DNA of 61,730 bases from Hyphomicrobiales bacterium (GTDB lineage Bacteria; Pseudomonadota; Alphaproteobacteria; Rhizobiales; Beijerinckiaceae). Made by a program: the position numbers and the translations under genes. The notes beneath the pieces were generated by a model. The model was not told the DNA's origin. It searched no databases and worked only from the letters and a program-made list of their open reading frames with translations. The stretch lies in the NCBI GenBank assembly GCA_947455645.1, contig CANGPA010000006.1, positions 1 through 61,730 of the forward strand. Reading direction: 5' to 3'. Shown here piece after piece: positions 48,548 to 57,612 of the stretch (positions are counted from its first letter, which is position 1; each line of letters opens with the position of its first letter).

Positions 48548-49309
48548 ATGAGCACCGCTTTTGGTACCGACGCCCAGGCTACGACAATTGACCCGGATGA
48601 AGTCGCCCGCTTTGAAAAAATCGCCCGCACTTGGTGGGACGAACAGGGGCCGATGGGGATTTTGCACCGATTTAACCCAGTCAGGCTGCAGGTCATTCGC
48701 GGGCGGGCTTTGAAACAGTTTCACCGCGACGGAGACGGCGCTCGGCCTTTGGAAGGGCTTTCGCTGCTTGATATCGGCTGCGGCGGCGGTCTGTTGTGCG
48801 AACCTCTGACGCGGCTGGGAGCGTCGGTGACGGGTATTGATCCGGCGCCGACCAATGTAGAAGTCGCGCGACTCCATGCTGTCAAAAGCGGGCTTTCGAT
48901 TGATTACCGGCAAGCCACAGTCGAAGCGCTTGTGGAACAAGGCGAGCGGTTCGACATCGTACTTGCGATGGAAGTGGTGGAACATGTGGCCGATGTCGAC
49001 GCCTTTGTGAGCGCCTGCACCGCCGCGGTGAAGCCCGGTGGGCTGCTTGTGATGGCCACGCTCAATCGCACGCTCAAAGCCTTTGCGCTGGCCATTGTGG
49101 GCGCCGAATATGTATTGGGCTGGCTGCCGCGCGGCACACATCAATGGGACAAGTTTGTCACACCGCGCGAATTGCGCCGCGCCATTGAAGCGGGTGGATT
49201 AGCGATCGACTATGAAGCGGGCGTAGTGTTCAACCCGCTCTCCAACACATGGAAATTATCGCGCGACATGGATGTCAATTACATGCTCGCAGGAACGCGT
49301 CCCTCATAA
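48548..49309 (+). CDS. ubiG: ubiquinone O-methyltransferase UbiG
   Basis: Does both O-methylations in ubiquinone synthesis. 253 aa. TIDPDEVARFEKIARTWWDEQGPMGILHRFNPVRL is the UbiG N-terminus. LLDIGCGGGLLCEPLTRLGA binds SAM. GTHQWDKFVTPRELRRAIE and VFNPLSNTWKLSRDMDVNYM complete the match. It is divergent from lysC across about 190 bp with no gene. Confidence 0.96.
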   Translation: MSTAFGTDAQATTIDPDEVARFEKIARTWWDEQGPMGILHRFNPVRLQVIRGRALKQFHRDGDGARPLEGLSLLDIGCGGGLLCEPLTRLGASVTGIDPAPTNVEVARLHAVKSGLSIDYRQATVEALVEQGERFDIVLAMEVVEHVADVDAFVSACTAAVKPGGLLVMATLNRTLKAFALAIVGAEYVLGWLPRGTHQWDKFVTPRELRRAIEAGGLAIDYEAGVVFNPLSNTWKLSRDMDVNYMLAGTRPS

Positions 49310-49329
49310 ACCAACGCGCGCTGAATAGC

Positions 49330-49785
49330 TCAATTGGCGTCGTCTAATCCGGGCGGAAGCGGCAAAACACCAATACCTTCCTCAAGCAATTCGCGCGCAT
49401 CTTCCAAAGTGGTGCGTCCATAGATGTGGCGCAGATCACTTTCACCGAAATGAATCTTGCGCGCTTCTTCCGCAAAACGTTCGCCGACGTCATCGGCATC
49501 CTTGATCATTTCACGGCGCAATTCCGCAAGACGCGCGCGCAAGGCGCGCTCCTCGGATGACATGATCGATGATGATGCATCGGTCATCCATTCTTGCGAA
49601 ACGGGAACAGGCATTTGATCGCTACGCGCCACAGAAGGCGCCATGATCGCGCGGTCCACTTTGTGGATGCCGCAAATCGCGCATTCGACAAGACCGCGCT
49701 TCTTTTGTTTTTCAAATGCTTCGCTTGATGGAAACCAGCCTTCAAAGGCGTGGCCGTCATCGCATTGCAATTGATATTTGATCAT
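49330..49785 (-). CDS. DUF1178 zinc-ribbon-like protein
   Basis: 151 aa. MIKYQLQCDDGHAFEGWFPSSEAFEKQKKRGLVECAICG has the Cys-x-x-x-His and CxxC pattern of a small zinc site. The C-terminal half is acidic and helical, ending EGIGVLPLPPGLDDAN. Function unknown. It overlaps the nitrilase gene by 4 nt and is the last of comF-grxC-nit-DUF1178. Confidence 0.9.
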   Translation of the reverse strand: MIKYQLQCDDGHAFEGWFPSSEAFEKQKKRGLVECAICGIHKVDRAIMAPSVARSDQMPVPVSQEWMTDASSSIMSSEERALRARLAELRREMIKDADDVGERFAEEARKIHFGESDLRHIYGRTTLEDARELLEEGIGVLPLPPGLDDAN

Positions 49786-50639
49786 GCCGCGCGCTCATCC
49801 TTGACGGTCGCCGCCGCATCATGAACCGGCGTCGGACGTGTATGACGCAAAGCCGGAATACGGCTACGTGCCTCTGTCACTGCATCAAGATTGATCGTGG
49901 CAAGAATAACACCGGGCGCATCGTCAGCTTCAGCCAACACACGCCCCCACGGATCAACAATCATCGAATGGCCATAGGTTTCACGACCATCTTCATGCAA
50001 GCCCGCTTGCGCGGCAGAGATCATGAAGGCGCCATTTTCAATCGCACGGGCACGCTGCAACACGGACCAATGCGCTTCCCCTGTTTGTTTTGTGAAACAA
50101 GCGGGTGCCGATAAAATGGTTGCACCATGATCAGCAAGCGCGCGGAATAGATACGGAAAGCGCACATCATAACAAATCGCTAAGCCCAGTCGCGCGGCGG
50201 GAAGATCGACCACAACAGCTTCCGATCCACCGGTGAAGGTGTTTGACTCGCGCCAAGTCTCGCCATTGGGTAAATCGACATCGAACAGATGAATCTTGTC
50301 ATAGCGTGCAGACAGCGCGCCGGTCGGATCAATCACAAAAGCGCGGTTGGCAACCTTGTTGCCATTTTTGATCGAAAGCGAGCCGGCGTGAATCGTGACG
50401 CGAAGTTCGCGCGCGAGTGAACGGAAGGCCGCCAACATTGGATCAGCATCTTCGGTTGTGATGCTTTTGAGCATCGTCTCGCGATCACGATTAACGAGAT
50501 TGGAAATTTCAGGCGTCTGCACATAAGTGGCGCCTTGAGAAGCGGCTTCGCGGATCATCCGTGCCGCATCATCGAGATTGGCCGCAGGGTCGACGCGACC
50601 GCGCATTTGCACGCAGGCGGCAATAAAAGACTGAGCCAT
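49782..50639 (-). CDS. nitrilase-superfamily amidase (Nit/omega-amidase-like)
   Basis: 285 aa. The Glu-Lys-Cys triad is complete: QTPEISNLVNRD (Glu), ARYDKIHLFDVDLP (Lys) and LGLAICYDVRFPYLFRALAD (Cys). The Nit1/Nit2 branch hydrolyses deaminated glutathione or alpha-keto acid amides. A glutaredoxin gene 11 bp upstream fits a glutathione-repair role. Substrate is inferred. Confidence 0.92.
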   Translation of the reverse strand: MAQSFIAACVQMRGRVDPAANLDDAARMIREAASQGATYVQTPEISNLVNRDRETMLKSITTEDADPMLAAFRSLARELRVTIHAGSLSIKNGNKVANRAFVIDPTGALSARYDKIHLFDVDLPNGETWRESNTFTGGSEAVVVDLPAARLGLAICYDVRFPYLFRALADHGATILSAPACFTKQTGEAHWSVLQRARAIENGAFMISAAQAGLHEDGRETYGHSMIVDPWGRVLAEADDAPGVILATINLDAVTEARSRIPALRHTRPTPVHDAAATVKDERAA

Positions 50640-50650
50640 TCGATGATCCC

Positions 50651-50911
50651 TTATCCGTTCAAAAGCGGGTCGAGCTTACCGGCGCGATCCAGCGCATGAA
50701 GATCGTCGCAGCCGCCCACATGGGTGGCACCAATGAAAATCTGCGGCACGCTGGAGCGACCATGGGCGCGCTCAGCCATGGCTGCCTGTTTCGCGCCACC
50801 TTCGGAGACATCGATCTCCTCAAAGGCCACGCCCTTCTTGACGAGAAGGTCCTTGGCCGAGTGGCAATAGGGGCACCAGGATTTGGTATAGATTGTTACC
50901 GGCTGCATCAT
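50651..50911 (-). CDS. grxC: glutaredoxin 3
   Basis: 86 aa dithiol glutaredoxin. The redox motif is KSWCPYCHSAKDLL. The glutathione-binding region is RSSVPQIFIGATHVGGCDDLHAL, with cis-Pro and the GG turn. It uses glutathione to reduce disulfides. Part of the comF-grxC-nit-DUF1178 run. Confidence 0.96.
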   Translation of the reverse strand: MMQPVTIYTKSWCPYCHSAKDLLVKKGVAFEEIDVSEGGAKQAAMAERAHGRSSVPQIFIGATHVGGCDDLHALDRAGKLDPLLNG

Positions 50912-50953
50912 TTGGACCCGTTCAGATGGTTATGAGTCTAATATAGGACGATT

Positions 50954-51709
50954 TCAGCTTTTCGCCACCACTGCGAACACAAGAAGATCAACCGAGGCCG
51001 CGCCGGCTTTGAGCAGCGCGCGGGAGGCCGCATTGCCAGTGGAGGCGGTAGTCATCACATCATCGATTAGGACGAAGCGCTGACCGGCGACCCGCAGCCG
51101 TTCATGGTCGGGAACCGCCAACGCGCGGGCGAGATTATCTGCCCGTTCGGCACGGGTGAGGCCCACTTGCGGGCGCGTGGCGCGCACGCGTTTTAGGGAT
51201 TCAAAGCCGACCGCGATCCCCCGCGCGCGCCCTATCTCGGCCGCAAGCAAGGCCGCCTGATTGAACCGGCGTCCCAAAAACCGAAACCGATGAAGGGGCA
51301 CAGGCACCAGAAGCGTCGCCGTTTCCAGGAGTTCACCACCGGCTTCCGCCATCAAACGCCCCATCGGGCGGGCAAGTTCGGTCCGGTCGCCATATTTCAG
51401 CCGATGCACAAGCTCGCGCGCCAACCCGTCATAGCGGGCAACCGCTCTGGCCCGATCAAACACCGGCGGATCGGAAATCGCCACGGGCGAAACCGCGTCC
51501 GCCCCCAGATCAAACGGCAAGGGCGTTCCATAACGCATGCAGACGGGCGGGGTTACAAAGGGCATCGCCCGCCAGCAGGCTGGGCAGAGATGATCGGGCT
51601 CGATCACCGCCGCGCCACAGCCGATACAGGCGGGCGGCCAAAGGAGATCGGCAAAGGCACGGCCGAGCCCACGCAGTCTCGCTCCGGAAAAATCGATGCC
51701 TTTGCCCAT
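50954..51709 (-). CDS. comF: ComF-family phosphoribosyltransferase-like protein
   Basis: 251 aa. An N-terminal zinc ribbon (PPACIGCGAAVIEPDHLCPACWRAMPFV, four Cys) precedes a PRTase fold with the PRPP loop RFVLIDDVMTTASTGNAASRALLKAG. ComF proteins support DNA uptake or recombination in some bacteria; here the role is unknown. ATG 51709 is preferred to an upstream start that overlaps the divergent methyltransferase. Confidence 0.92.
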   Translation of the reverse strand: MGKGIDFSGARLRGLGRAFADLLWPPACIGCGAAVIEPDHLCPACWRAMPFVTPPVCMRYGTPLPFDLGADAVSPVAISDPPVFDRARAVARYDGLARELVHRLKYGDRTELARPMGRLMAEAGGELLETATLLVPVPLHRFRFLGRRFNQAALLAAEIGRARGIAVGFESLKRVRATRPQVGLTRAERADNLARALAVPDHERLRVAGQRFVLIDDVMTTASTGNAASRALLKAGAASVDLLVFAVVAKS

Positions 51710-51794
51710 CGTTGATCCTGTCCGCTCAATCGGCGATCCGACGCGTTTCGAATTCCGCTTTGACCTCGCTCGCATGACAGCCTACACGCGAGCG

Positions 51795-52679
51795 ATGACG
51801 TCAGCACCCTGTCTTTTTGACCAGGTCCTCCTGCGCCAGCGCCTCAGCCGCGCGATCAAAACAGGACCGGCCGATTTTCTGCTCGAGCGGGTCGCCGCCG
51901 ATCTCGGCGAACGGCTACAAGCGCTTGTGCGCCGGTTTGATACGGTTGCTGATCTGGGGACACCCGGCCCGCACGGGGCTCAAGAACTTGCGCGATCAGG
52001 CCGTGCCCAAACCATCCTTCGCGTGGCACCGGTTGAAGAAGCGATCGGCACCGGCCCGTGGACCGGACTTGTGGGCGATGCCGGTCTTATCCCTTTCGCA
52101 CCCGCAAGCCTTGATGCGGTGGTGTCGCTTCTGGCGTTGCAGACAGTGGATGATCTGCCCGGAACCTTCGCGCAAATCCGGCGCGCCCTGAAACCTGACG
52201 GGCTTTTTATGGCCTGTCTCCTTGGTGGCCAAACACTCATCGAATTGCGCGACGCCTTTACGCGTGCCGAGAGCGAAATGGACGGCGGGATCAGTCCCCG
52301 CGTTGCGCCTTTTGCTGACCTACGGGATCTGGGCGGCCTTTTGCAACGCGCCGGTTTCGCGCTGCCGGTGGCGGATAGCGAAATGATCACCGTCCGTTAC
52401 GGAAATCCGCTCTCACTCCTCCAAGATCTGCGCGCGATGGGTGCGACCAATATGCTGCGGGAGCGCCGTAAAACACCGCTCAAGCGCGCGACTTTGATGC
52501 GCGCGCTCGACCTGTATCAAGAACAGTATGCGGACCCCGATGGTCGCGTGCGCGCCAGTTTCGAATGTCTTTGGATTTCAGGCTGGACGCCACATTCCTC
52601 GCAACAAAAACCGCTCCAACCGGGAACGGCCAAGGCACGGCTTGCCGATGCCCTGCGCGTGCCAGAACAAAAACTCTGA
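51795..52679 (+). CDS. SAM-methyltransferase-fold protein, NDUFAF5-like
   Basis: 294 aa. CLFDQVLLRQRLSRAIKTGPADFLLERVAADLGERLQ is typical of the alphaproteobacterial relatives of NDUFAF5, a complex I assembly factor, and of BioC-like enzymes. The SAM loop is atypical: FDTVADLGTPGPHGAQ instead of DLGCGxG. ISPRVAPFADLRDLGGLLQRAGF and the C-terminal FECLWISGWTPHSSQQKPLQPGTAKARLADAL are family marks. ATG 51795 is chosen; 51774 is possible. Confidence 0.84.
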   Translation: MTSAPCLFDQVLLRQRLSRAIKTGPADFLLERVAADLGERLQALVRRFDTVADLGTPGPHGAQELARSGRAQTILRVAPVEEAIGTGPWTGLVGDAGLIPFAPASLDAVVSLLALQTVDDLPGTFAQIRRALKPDGLFMACLLGGQTLIELRDAFTRAESEMDGGISPRVAPFADLRDLGGLLQRAGFALPVADSEMITVRYGNPLSLLQDLRAMGATNMLRERRKTPLKRATLMRALDLYQEQYADPDGRVRASFECLWISGWTPHSSQQKPLQPGTAKARLADALRVPEQKL

Positions 52680-52818
52680 CATTAAAAAAGCTCAATCGCA
52701 GCTCTGCTTCGTAATCTTGCCAATCGTTAATGTCGCCGCCACGGCGCGAACATCCGTCATGGTGTTGAATGATCGTCATCGCCCAACCCATGGGCCTTCA
52801 TGATCACAGGATAATCAA

Positions 52819-53340
52819 ATGACCTTTGGTAAGAAAACACTGCTTGCAGGAACAATTGTTGCGGCCCTCGCAGGAGGCGGCGCATTTGCCTTTGCGGCTG
52901 GCGCACCGCATTACGACCATATGATGGGACGTATGCAGGACCATCAAGAGTTCTGTAAAGGATCTGGTCCAATGGGCGCGCCCATGGTGGAGCGTCTTGA
53001 AAAAGCGATAAAACCAACAGACGCGCAAAAGCCTGAACTTGACGCACTCAAAGCTGCTTTGACCAAAGCGCAAGAGGGACTGAAATCCACTTGTCCGAAA
53101 GACGGCGAAGTGGCTGACCTTTCTCCTCCGGGCCGTTTAGCCTCTATGGAAAAACATCTCACGGCCATGCTTGAGGCGGTGAAAACAATAAGACCTGCTG
53201 CGGACGCGCTTTATGCAAAACTCGATGACAAACAGCGTGACGCTTTACGATGGGCGATGCCTTTTGGTGAAGGCCATCGCGGCGGACATCATAGCAACCA
53301 TCACCCGATGATGGATGATGGATCAAAGCCCGCGCAATAA
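52819..53340 (+). CDS. Spy/CpxP-like periplasmic protein
   Basis: 173 aa. Signal peptide KKTLLAGTIVAALAGGGAFAFAAG. The mature part is helical with an LTxxQ-like layout: IKPTDAQKPELDALKAALTKAQEGL ... ADALYAKLDDKQRDALRW. Both ends are His/Met-rich (HYDHMMGRMQDHQEF and HRGGHHSNHHPMMDD), suggesting metal contact. It is probably a chaperone or metal sensor of the envelope stress type. Confidence 0.82.
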   Translation: MTFGKKTLLAGTIVAALAGGGAFAFAAGAPHYDHMMGRMQDHQEFCKGSGPMGAPMVERLEKAIKPTDAQKPELDALKAALTKAQEGLKSTCPKDGEVADLSPPGRLASMEKHLTAMLEAVKTIRPAADALYAKLDDKQRDALRWAMPFGEGHRGGHHSNHHPMMDDGSKPAQ

Positions 53341-53347
53341 AGAATTA

Positions 53348-54136
53348 TTATTTTGATTGGCCGCGGGCGATTTCGATTTGCGCCCGCGCGCCACTGCGCA
53401 ACTGACCAAAATCAGTTCCGATCGCCATTAAATCATAACCTTTGATGGCAAGCTCTTTTGCGAGCGACGGGGACGGCGCAAAACAACACGCCGATTTGTT
53501 ATGGGCGTGCGCCCGCTTCAACACATGATCAAGTGCTTCTGCCACATCCGCGCGGCCCGGATTGACATTGGCGCCGTTTGACAGCGCGATCGACAAATCT
53601 GACGGGCCAACAAACACAGCATCAATACCGTCGGTTGATAAGATATCATCAAGCGCATTGAGGGCTTCTTTTGTTTCGACCATGGCAATCGCAACCGATT
53701 GGCGATTGCCTTGCACAAGATACTCATCAAGCGATTGACCGGTGAGCCCGACCGTTACCGTCGGCCCCCAACTGCGCTGACCGATGGGCGGAAATTTCAT
53801 AAAGGCCGCGAAGGCTTCGGCATCGGCTTTAGAATTGATCATGGGCGCAATGACACCCGCGGCACCCAGATCAAGCACGCGCGAGGCGACAGCAAATTGT
53901 CCGACAGGGATACGCACAATGGTGGGCTTCCCACCCAAAGTGACCTGGGCAACGCCTTGACGAACAGAGGCGATGTCATTCGCGCCATGCTGCATATCGA
54001 TGGTGATCGCGTCAAAATCCTCAAGCGCCAGCTGGCCTGCCACCATCGGATCCGCCATGCCGACCCAAGCGGTCAACAATCCAGACCCCTGTCCCATGCG
54101 CTTTGACAAAGAGGCAATCGTCGACTGATGCGGCAT
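53348..54136 (-). CDS. HpcH/HpaI-family class II aldolase
   Basis: 262 aa. Metal-dependent cleavage of 2-oxo-4-hydroxy acids is the family reaction. TAWVGMADPMVAGQLALEDFDAITIDMQHGAND, TIVRIPVGQ, LGAAGVIAPMINSKADAEAF, VAIAMVETKEALNALDDIL and VFVGPSDLSIALS are diagnostic. ATG 54136 follows GGGAG. Substrate not predictable. It ends 8 bp from the convergent Spy-like gene. Confidence 0.92.
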   Translation of the reverse strand: MPHQSTIASLSKRMGQGSGLLTAWVGMADPMVAGQLALEDFDAITIDMQHGANDIASVRQGVAQVTLGGKPTIVRIPVGQFAVASRVLDLGAAGVIAPMINSKADAEAFAAFMKFPPIGQRSWGPTVTVGLTGQSLDEYLVQGNRQSVAIAMVETKEALNALDDILSTDGIDAVFVGPSDLSIALSNGANVNPGRADVAEALDHVLKRAHAHNKSACCFAPSPSLAKELAIKGYDLMAIGTDFGQLRSGARAQIEIARGQSK

Positions 54137-54209
54137 ATCCAACGCTCCCAAAACCCATCCAGAGTAGACAACCCTAGGCGGTCTGACGGGTCGGAACAAG
54201 GTTCGAAGC

Positions 54210-54533
54210 CTATTCGCCTTTCATGATTTGCTGCTTGGCGATGGCCCATAATGTGGACATTTCGACCGCAATCTCCGGAGCGGGGACGGAGAGGCCTGCG
54301 GCTTTGAAATCGGCCCCCAGTTTCGCGACCATTGCGGGCTCGCCGTCCTTGCTGAGATCGGACGAGACAATCGCCATCGCGTAGTCCTCCAAATCCGGGC
54401 CCGATTTGCCCATGCGCTTGCCGGCCCAGAGACCCAGAAGATGGTCGCGCCGCGCGCGCACGCGAAATTGCAGCGCCTCGTCAAAGGCAAATTTGGCCTC
54501 AAAGGCCTGAAGGCGTTCATCAAAGGTCGTCAT
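54210..54533 (-). CDS. ATPase inhibitor subunit zeta (DUF1476)
   Basis: 107 aa. MTTFDERLQAFEAKFAFDEALQFRVRARRDHLLGLWAGKRMG is the N-terminal inhibitory segment of the alphaproteobacterial F1-ATPase zeta subunit. A four-helix domain follows. It blocks wasteful ATP hydrolysis, like mitochondrial IF1. A strong AGGAGG precedes ATG 54533. It is divergent from purC, the usual neighbour. Confidence 0.93.
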   Translation of the reverse strand: MTTFDERLQAFEAKFAFDEALQFRVRARRDHLLGLWAGKRMGKSGPDLEDYAMAIVSSDLSKDGEPAMVAKLGADFKAAGLSVPAPEIAVEMSTLWAIAKQQIMKGE

Positions 54534-54708
54534 AATCACCCTCCTTACGCAGGATGAACGCCCGTCCATGGCCAAGCGACCGGTCCGTATTCACACCAAG
54601 GAGCGGATCAGCGTGGACAGCGGCAGGGTCCAGCATTGCGTTCGCGGTCTGTTTTCCTGTATGGAGTGAATGACTCTTCCGGTTTTCCTCAAACAATGGT
54701 CAATGATG

Positions 54709-55473
54709 ATGAACCGCCGCCGTCGCATATACGAGGGCAAGGCGAAGATCCTTTATGAGGGTCCTGAGCCTGGCACACTGGTCCAACACTTCAAGGACGA
54801 TGCCACCGCCTTCAACGCCAAGAAACACGCCGTGCTTGATGGCAAGGGTGTGCTCAACAATCGGATTTCGGAATTCATTTTCCTGCATCTGAACGCGATT
54901 GGTGTACCGACCCATTTTATTCGTCGGCTCAACATGCGTGAACAATTGATTCGCGAAGTGGAAATTATCCCACTCGAAGTGGTCGTGCGCAACATCGCGG
55001 CCGGTTCGCTGGCGACACGGCTCGGACTTGAAGAAGGCACCCCACTGCCGCGCTCGATCATTGAATTTTATTACAAGAAAGACGAGCTCAACGACCCGAT
55101 GGTGTCGGAAGAGCATATCACGGCGTTCGGATGGGCAACGCCGCAAGAGCTCGATGACATTATGGCGCTGGCGCTTCGCGTGAATGATTTTCTCTCAGGG
55201 CTCTTCCTCGGTGCGGGCATCAAGCTCGTCGATTTCAAAATCGAATGCGGCCGCCTTTGGGAAGGTGATTTGATGCGCATCGTCTTAGCCGATGAAATCT
55301 CGCCAGACTCGGCGCGTCTGTGGGATGTAAAATCCAATGACAAGCTCGACAAGGATCGTTTCCGTCGTGACATGGGTGGCCTCGTTGAAGCCTATGCGGA
55401 AGTGGCACGCCGTCTTGGCATCATGGCCGAGGGTGAGCCTGTGGCCAGTGGTGGACCAAAGCTTGTTCAATAA
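54709..55473 (+). CDS. purC: SAICAR synthase
   Basis: Joins CAIR and aspartate in purine synthesis. 254 aa. [69 protein letters not shown] and [14 protein letters not shown] are diagnostic. Three in-frame ATGs occur in a row (54703, 54706, 54709); the last gives the usual length. purS, purQ and purL do not follow. It ends at a strong terminator. Confidence 0.96.
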   Translation: MNRRRRIYEGKAKILYEGPEPGTLVQHFKDDATAFNAKKHAVLDGKGVLNNRISEFIFLHLNAIGVPTHFIRRLNMREQLIREVEIIPLEVVVRNIAAGSLATRLGLEEGTPLPRSIIEFYYKKDELNDPMVSEEHITAFGWATPQELDDIMALALRVNDFLSGLFLGAGIKLVDFKIECGRLWEGDLMRIVLADEISPDSARLWDVKSNDKLDKDRFRRDMGGLVEAYAEVARRLGIMAEGEPVASGGPKLVQ

Positions 55474-55495
55474 ATTCGATTAAGCGTTGCTCATT

Positions 55496-55524
55496 AAAAA
55501 ACCCGCCACGAGGCGGGTTTTTTT
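55496..55524. terminator. bidirectional Rho-independent terminator between purC and prpE
   Basis: Six A, then stem CCCGCC (55502-55507), loop ACGA, GGCGGG (55512-55517), then seven T. It works for the plus-strand purC and, by symmetry, the minus-strand prpE, whose stop is at 55533. Confidence 0.93.
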
Positions 55525-55532
55525 ATCGCGAT

Positions 55533-57443
55533 TTATTGTGCAAGACCTTTGGTCTGCAATGCCGCTTTGATCTCGTCGAGAATAGCGGGGTCATCAATGG
55601 TTGCAGGCATAGACCACGCATCACTATCGGCGATTTTCTTCATAGTGCCGCGCAGAATTTTCCCTGAACGTGTTTTGGGAAGACGCTTGATCACGATTGC
55701 GATTTTGAAGGCGGCAACGGGACCGATTTTTTCACGAACAAGCGCGACGAGTTCTTTTTCGATCTGATCATGCGGCATCGTCACACCGGCTTTCAACACG
55801 ACAAAGCCGCAAGGCTGCTCGCCCTTCAACGCGTCTTTCGCACCGATCACCGCACATTCGGCAACAGCAGGATGACTGGCGAGCACTTCTTCCATGCCGC
55901 CCGTTGAGAGACGATGGCCTGCCACATTGATGATGTCATCGGTACGACCCATAATGTAGAGATAGCCGTCTTCATCGACATAGCCTGCATCCGATGTCGA
56001 ATAGAAACCGGGAAAAGTGGTGAGATAGCTTTCACGAAAGCGCTCGTCGGCATTCCACAAAGTCGGCAAGCATGAGGGTGGCATCGGCAATTTGATCACG
56101 ATGGAACCCATCTTGCCCGCTTCAACGGGATGACCGCCTTCATCGACAATGCGCACATCATAACCAGGCATAGCCACTGTTGGTGAGCCATGCTTGACCG
56201 GCAATTGGCCAAGACCAAAGGGATTGCCGGCAATCGCCCAACCCGTTTCTGTCTGCCACCAATGATCGATAACGGGCACGCCTAAAATATCTTCCGCCCA
56301 TTTGACGGTATCAGGATCAGCACGCTCACCGGCTAAGAACAACGCACGAAAATCATTGAACTTGTATTTTTTTAATTCTTCCGCACTGGGATCTTCTTTG
56401 CGGATCGCGCGGAAGGCTGTTGGCGCTGTAAAAAGCGCCTTCACACCATGCTCGGAGATCACGCGCCAGAATGCACCGGCATCGGGTGTGCCGACAGGCT
56501 TACCTTCATAAACAATCGTCGTCGCACCCACGAGCAGTGGACCATAGACGATATAAGAATGACCAACGACCCAGCCAACATCAGACGCCGACCAGAACAC
56601 TTCACCCGGATTGATCGAATAGATGGCTTTCATCGTCCAATGAATGGCCACAGCATGGCCGCCATTATCACGCACAACGCCTTTCGGCTTTCCGGTCGTT
56701 CCCGATGTGTAGAGAATGTAAAGCGGATCGGTTGATTTCACCGGCACGCAATCACTCGTCTTGCCTGCTGATTTGGCATCCTGCACCAGTTCAGCCCAAT
56801 CAAAATCGCGACCGGCTTTTAGTGTGGCCTTCTCTTGCGGGCGTTGAAACACGATGAGCTTTTCAGGCTTGTGCGCAGCAAGTTCTATCGCTTCATCAAT
56901 GAGTGGTTTGTAATGCACAACCCGACCGGGTTCGATACCGCATGAGGCGGCAAGAATGAGTTTCGGATGGGAGTCATCCAAACGCGTTGCAAGCTCGCGC
57001 GCGGCAAAACCGCCGAACACAACCGAATGAATTGCACCCACACGCGCGCAAGCGAGCATCGCAATCAGCGCTTCCGGAATCATCGGCATATAAATGATAA
57101 CACGGTCACCTTTATGCACGCCGAAATCTTGAAGCACGGCGCCAAGCGCTGACACTTCATCGCGCAATTCACGATAGGAGAGTGTGCGCTTCGTCCCCGT
57201 GATGGGGCTGTCATGAATGATGGCGGCTTGATCGGGCCGCGTTGCCGCATGACGGTCCACCGCATTGTAACAAGTGTTCATCACGCCATCGGGGAACCAG
57301 CGGCCATAGACGCCTTGCGTGGCATCGAACACGGTTTTGGGGGGCGTCATCCAGTCTATGGCGTTTGCGGCGTCGCCCCAAAATCCGGTCGGATCATCCA
57401 TGGATTTTTGATAGATGGCCTGATAGCGCGCAGCATGGCTCAT
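55533..57443 (-). CDS. prpE: propionyl-CoA synthetase
   Basis: AMP-forming acyl-CoA synthetase, 636 aa. ILYTSGTTGKPKGVVRDNGGHAVA is the AMP-binding P-loop; the VRDNGGH continuation marks PrpE rather than Acs. DHWWQTETGWAI and GYLYIMGRTDDIINVAGHRLSTGGMEE follow. The regulatory acetylatable Lys is in PKTRSGKILRG. ATG 57443 (MSHAARYQAIYQKS) follows GGGAG. Acs is at the left edge of the window. Confidence 0.94.
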   Translation of the reverse strand: MSHAARYQAIYQKSMDDPTGFWGDAANAIDWMTPPKTVFDATQGVYGRWFPDGVMNTCYNAVDRHAATRPDQAAIIHDSPITGTKRTLSYRELRDEVSALGAVLQDFGVHKGDRVIIYMPMIPEALIAMLACARVGAIHSVVFGGFAARELATRLDDSHPKLILAASCGIEPGRVVHYKPLIDEAIELAAHKPEKLIVFQRPQEKATLKAGRDFDWAELVQDAKSAGKTSDCVPVKSTDPLYILYTSGTTGKPKGVVRDNGGHAVAIHWTMKAIYSINPGEVFWSASDVGWVVGHSYIVYGPLLVGATTIVYEGKPVGTPDAGAFWRVISEHGVKALFTAPTAFRAIRKEDPSAEELKKYKFNDFRALFLAGERADPDTVKWAEDILGVPVIDHWWQTETGWAIAGNPFGLGQLPVKHGSPTVAMPGYDVRIVDEGGHPVEAGKMGSIVIKLPMPPSCLPTLWNADERFRESYLTTFPGFYSTSDAGYVDEDGYLYIMGRTDDIINVAGHRLSTGGMEEVLASHPAVAECAVIGAKDALKGEQPCGFVVLKAGVTMPHDQIEKELVALVREKIGPVAAFKIAIVIKRLPKTRSGKILRGTMKKIADSDAWSMPATIDDPAILDEIKAALQTKGLAQ

Positions 57444-57612
57444 GGCTGCTCCCTTCTGTAACGGTTCCCCCAACCGCTGCGGATTTACCATTTGAGAGCG
57501 TCGGCGTCAGGCACGACTTTGGACGCAAGGCAGATCAGCGTCGGCGAGGTCTTGCCAAGGCCAGATGGATCGCAGACATCTGACCGCACTGTTTCAAGGA
57601 TCCGCCGGTCTT

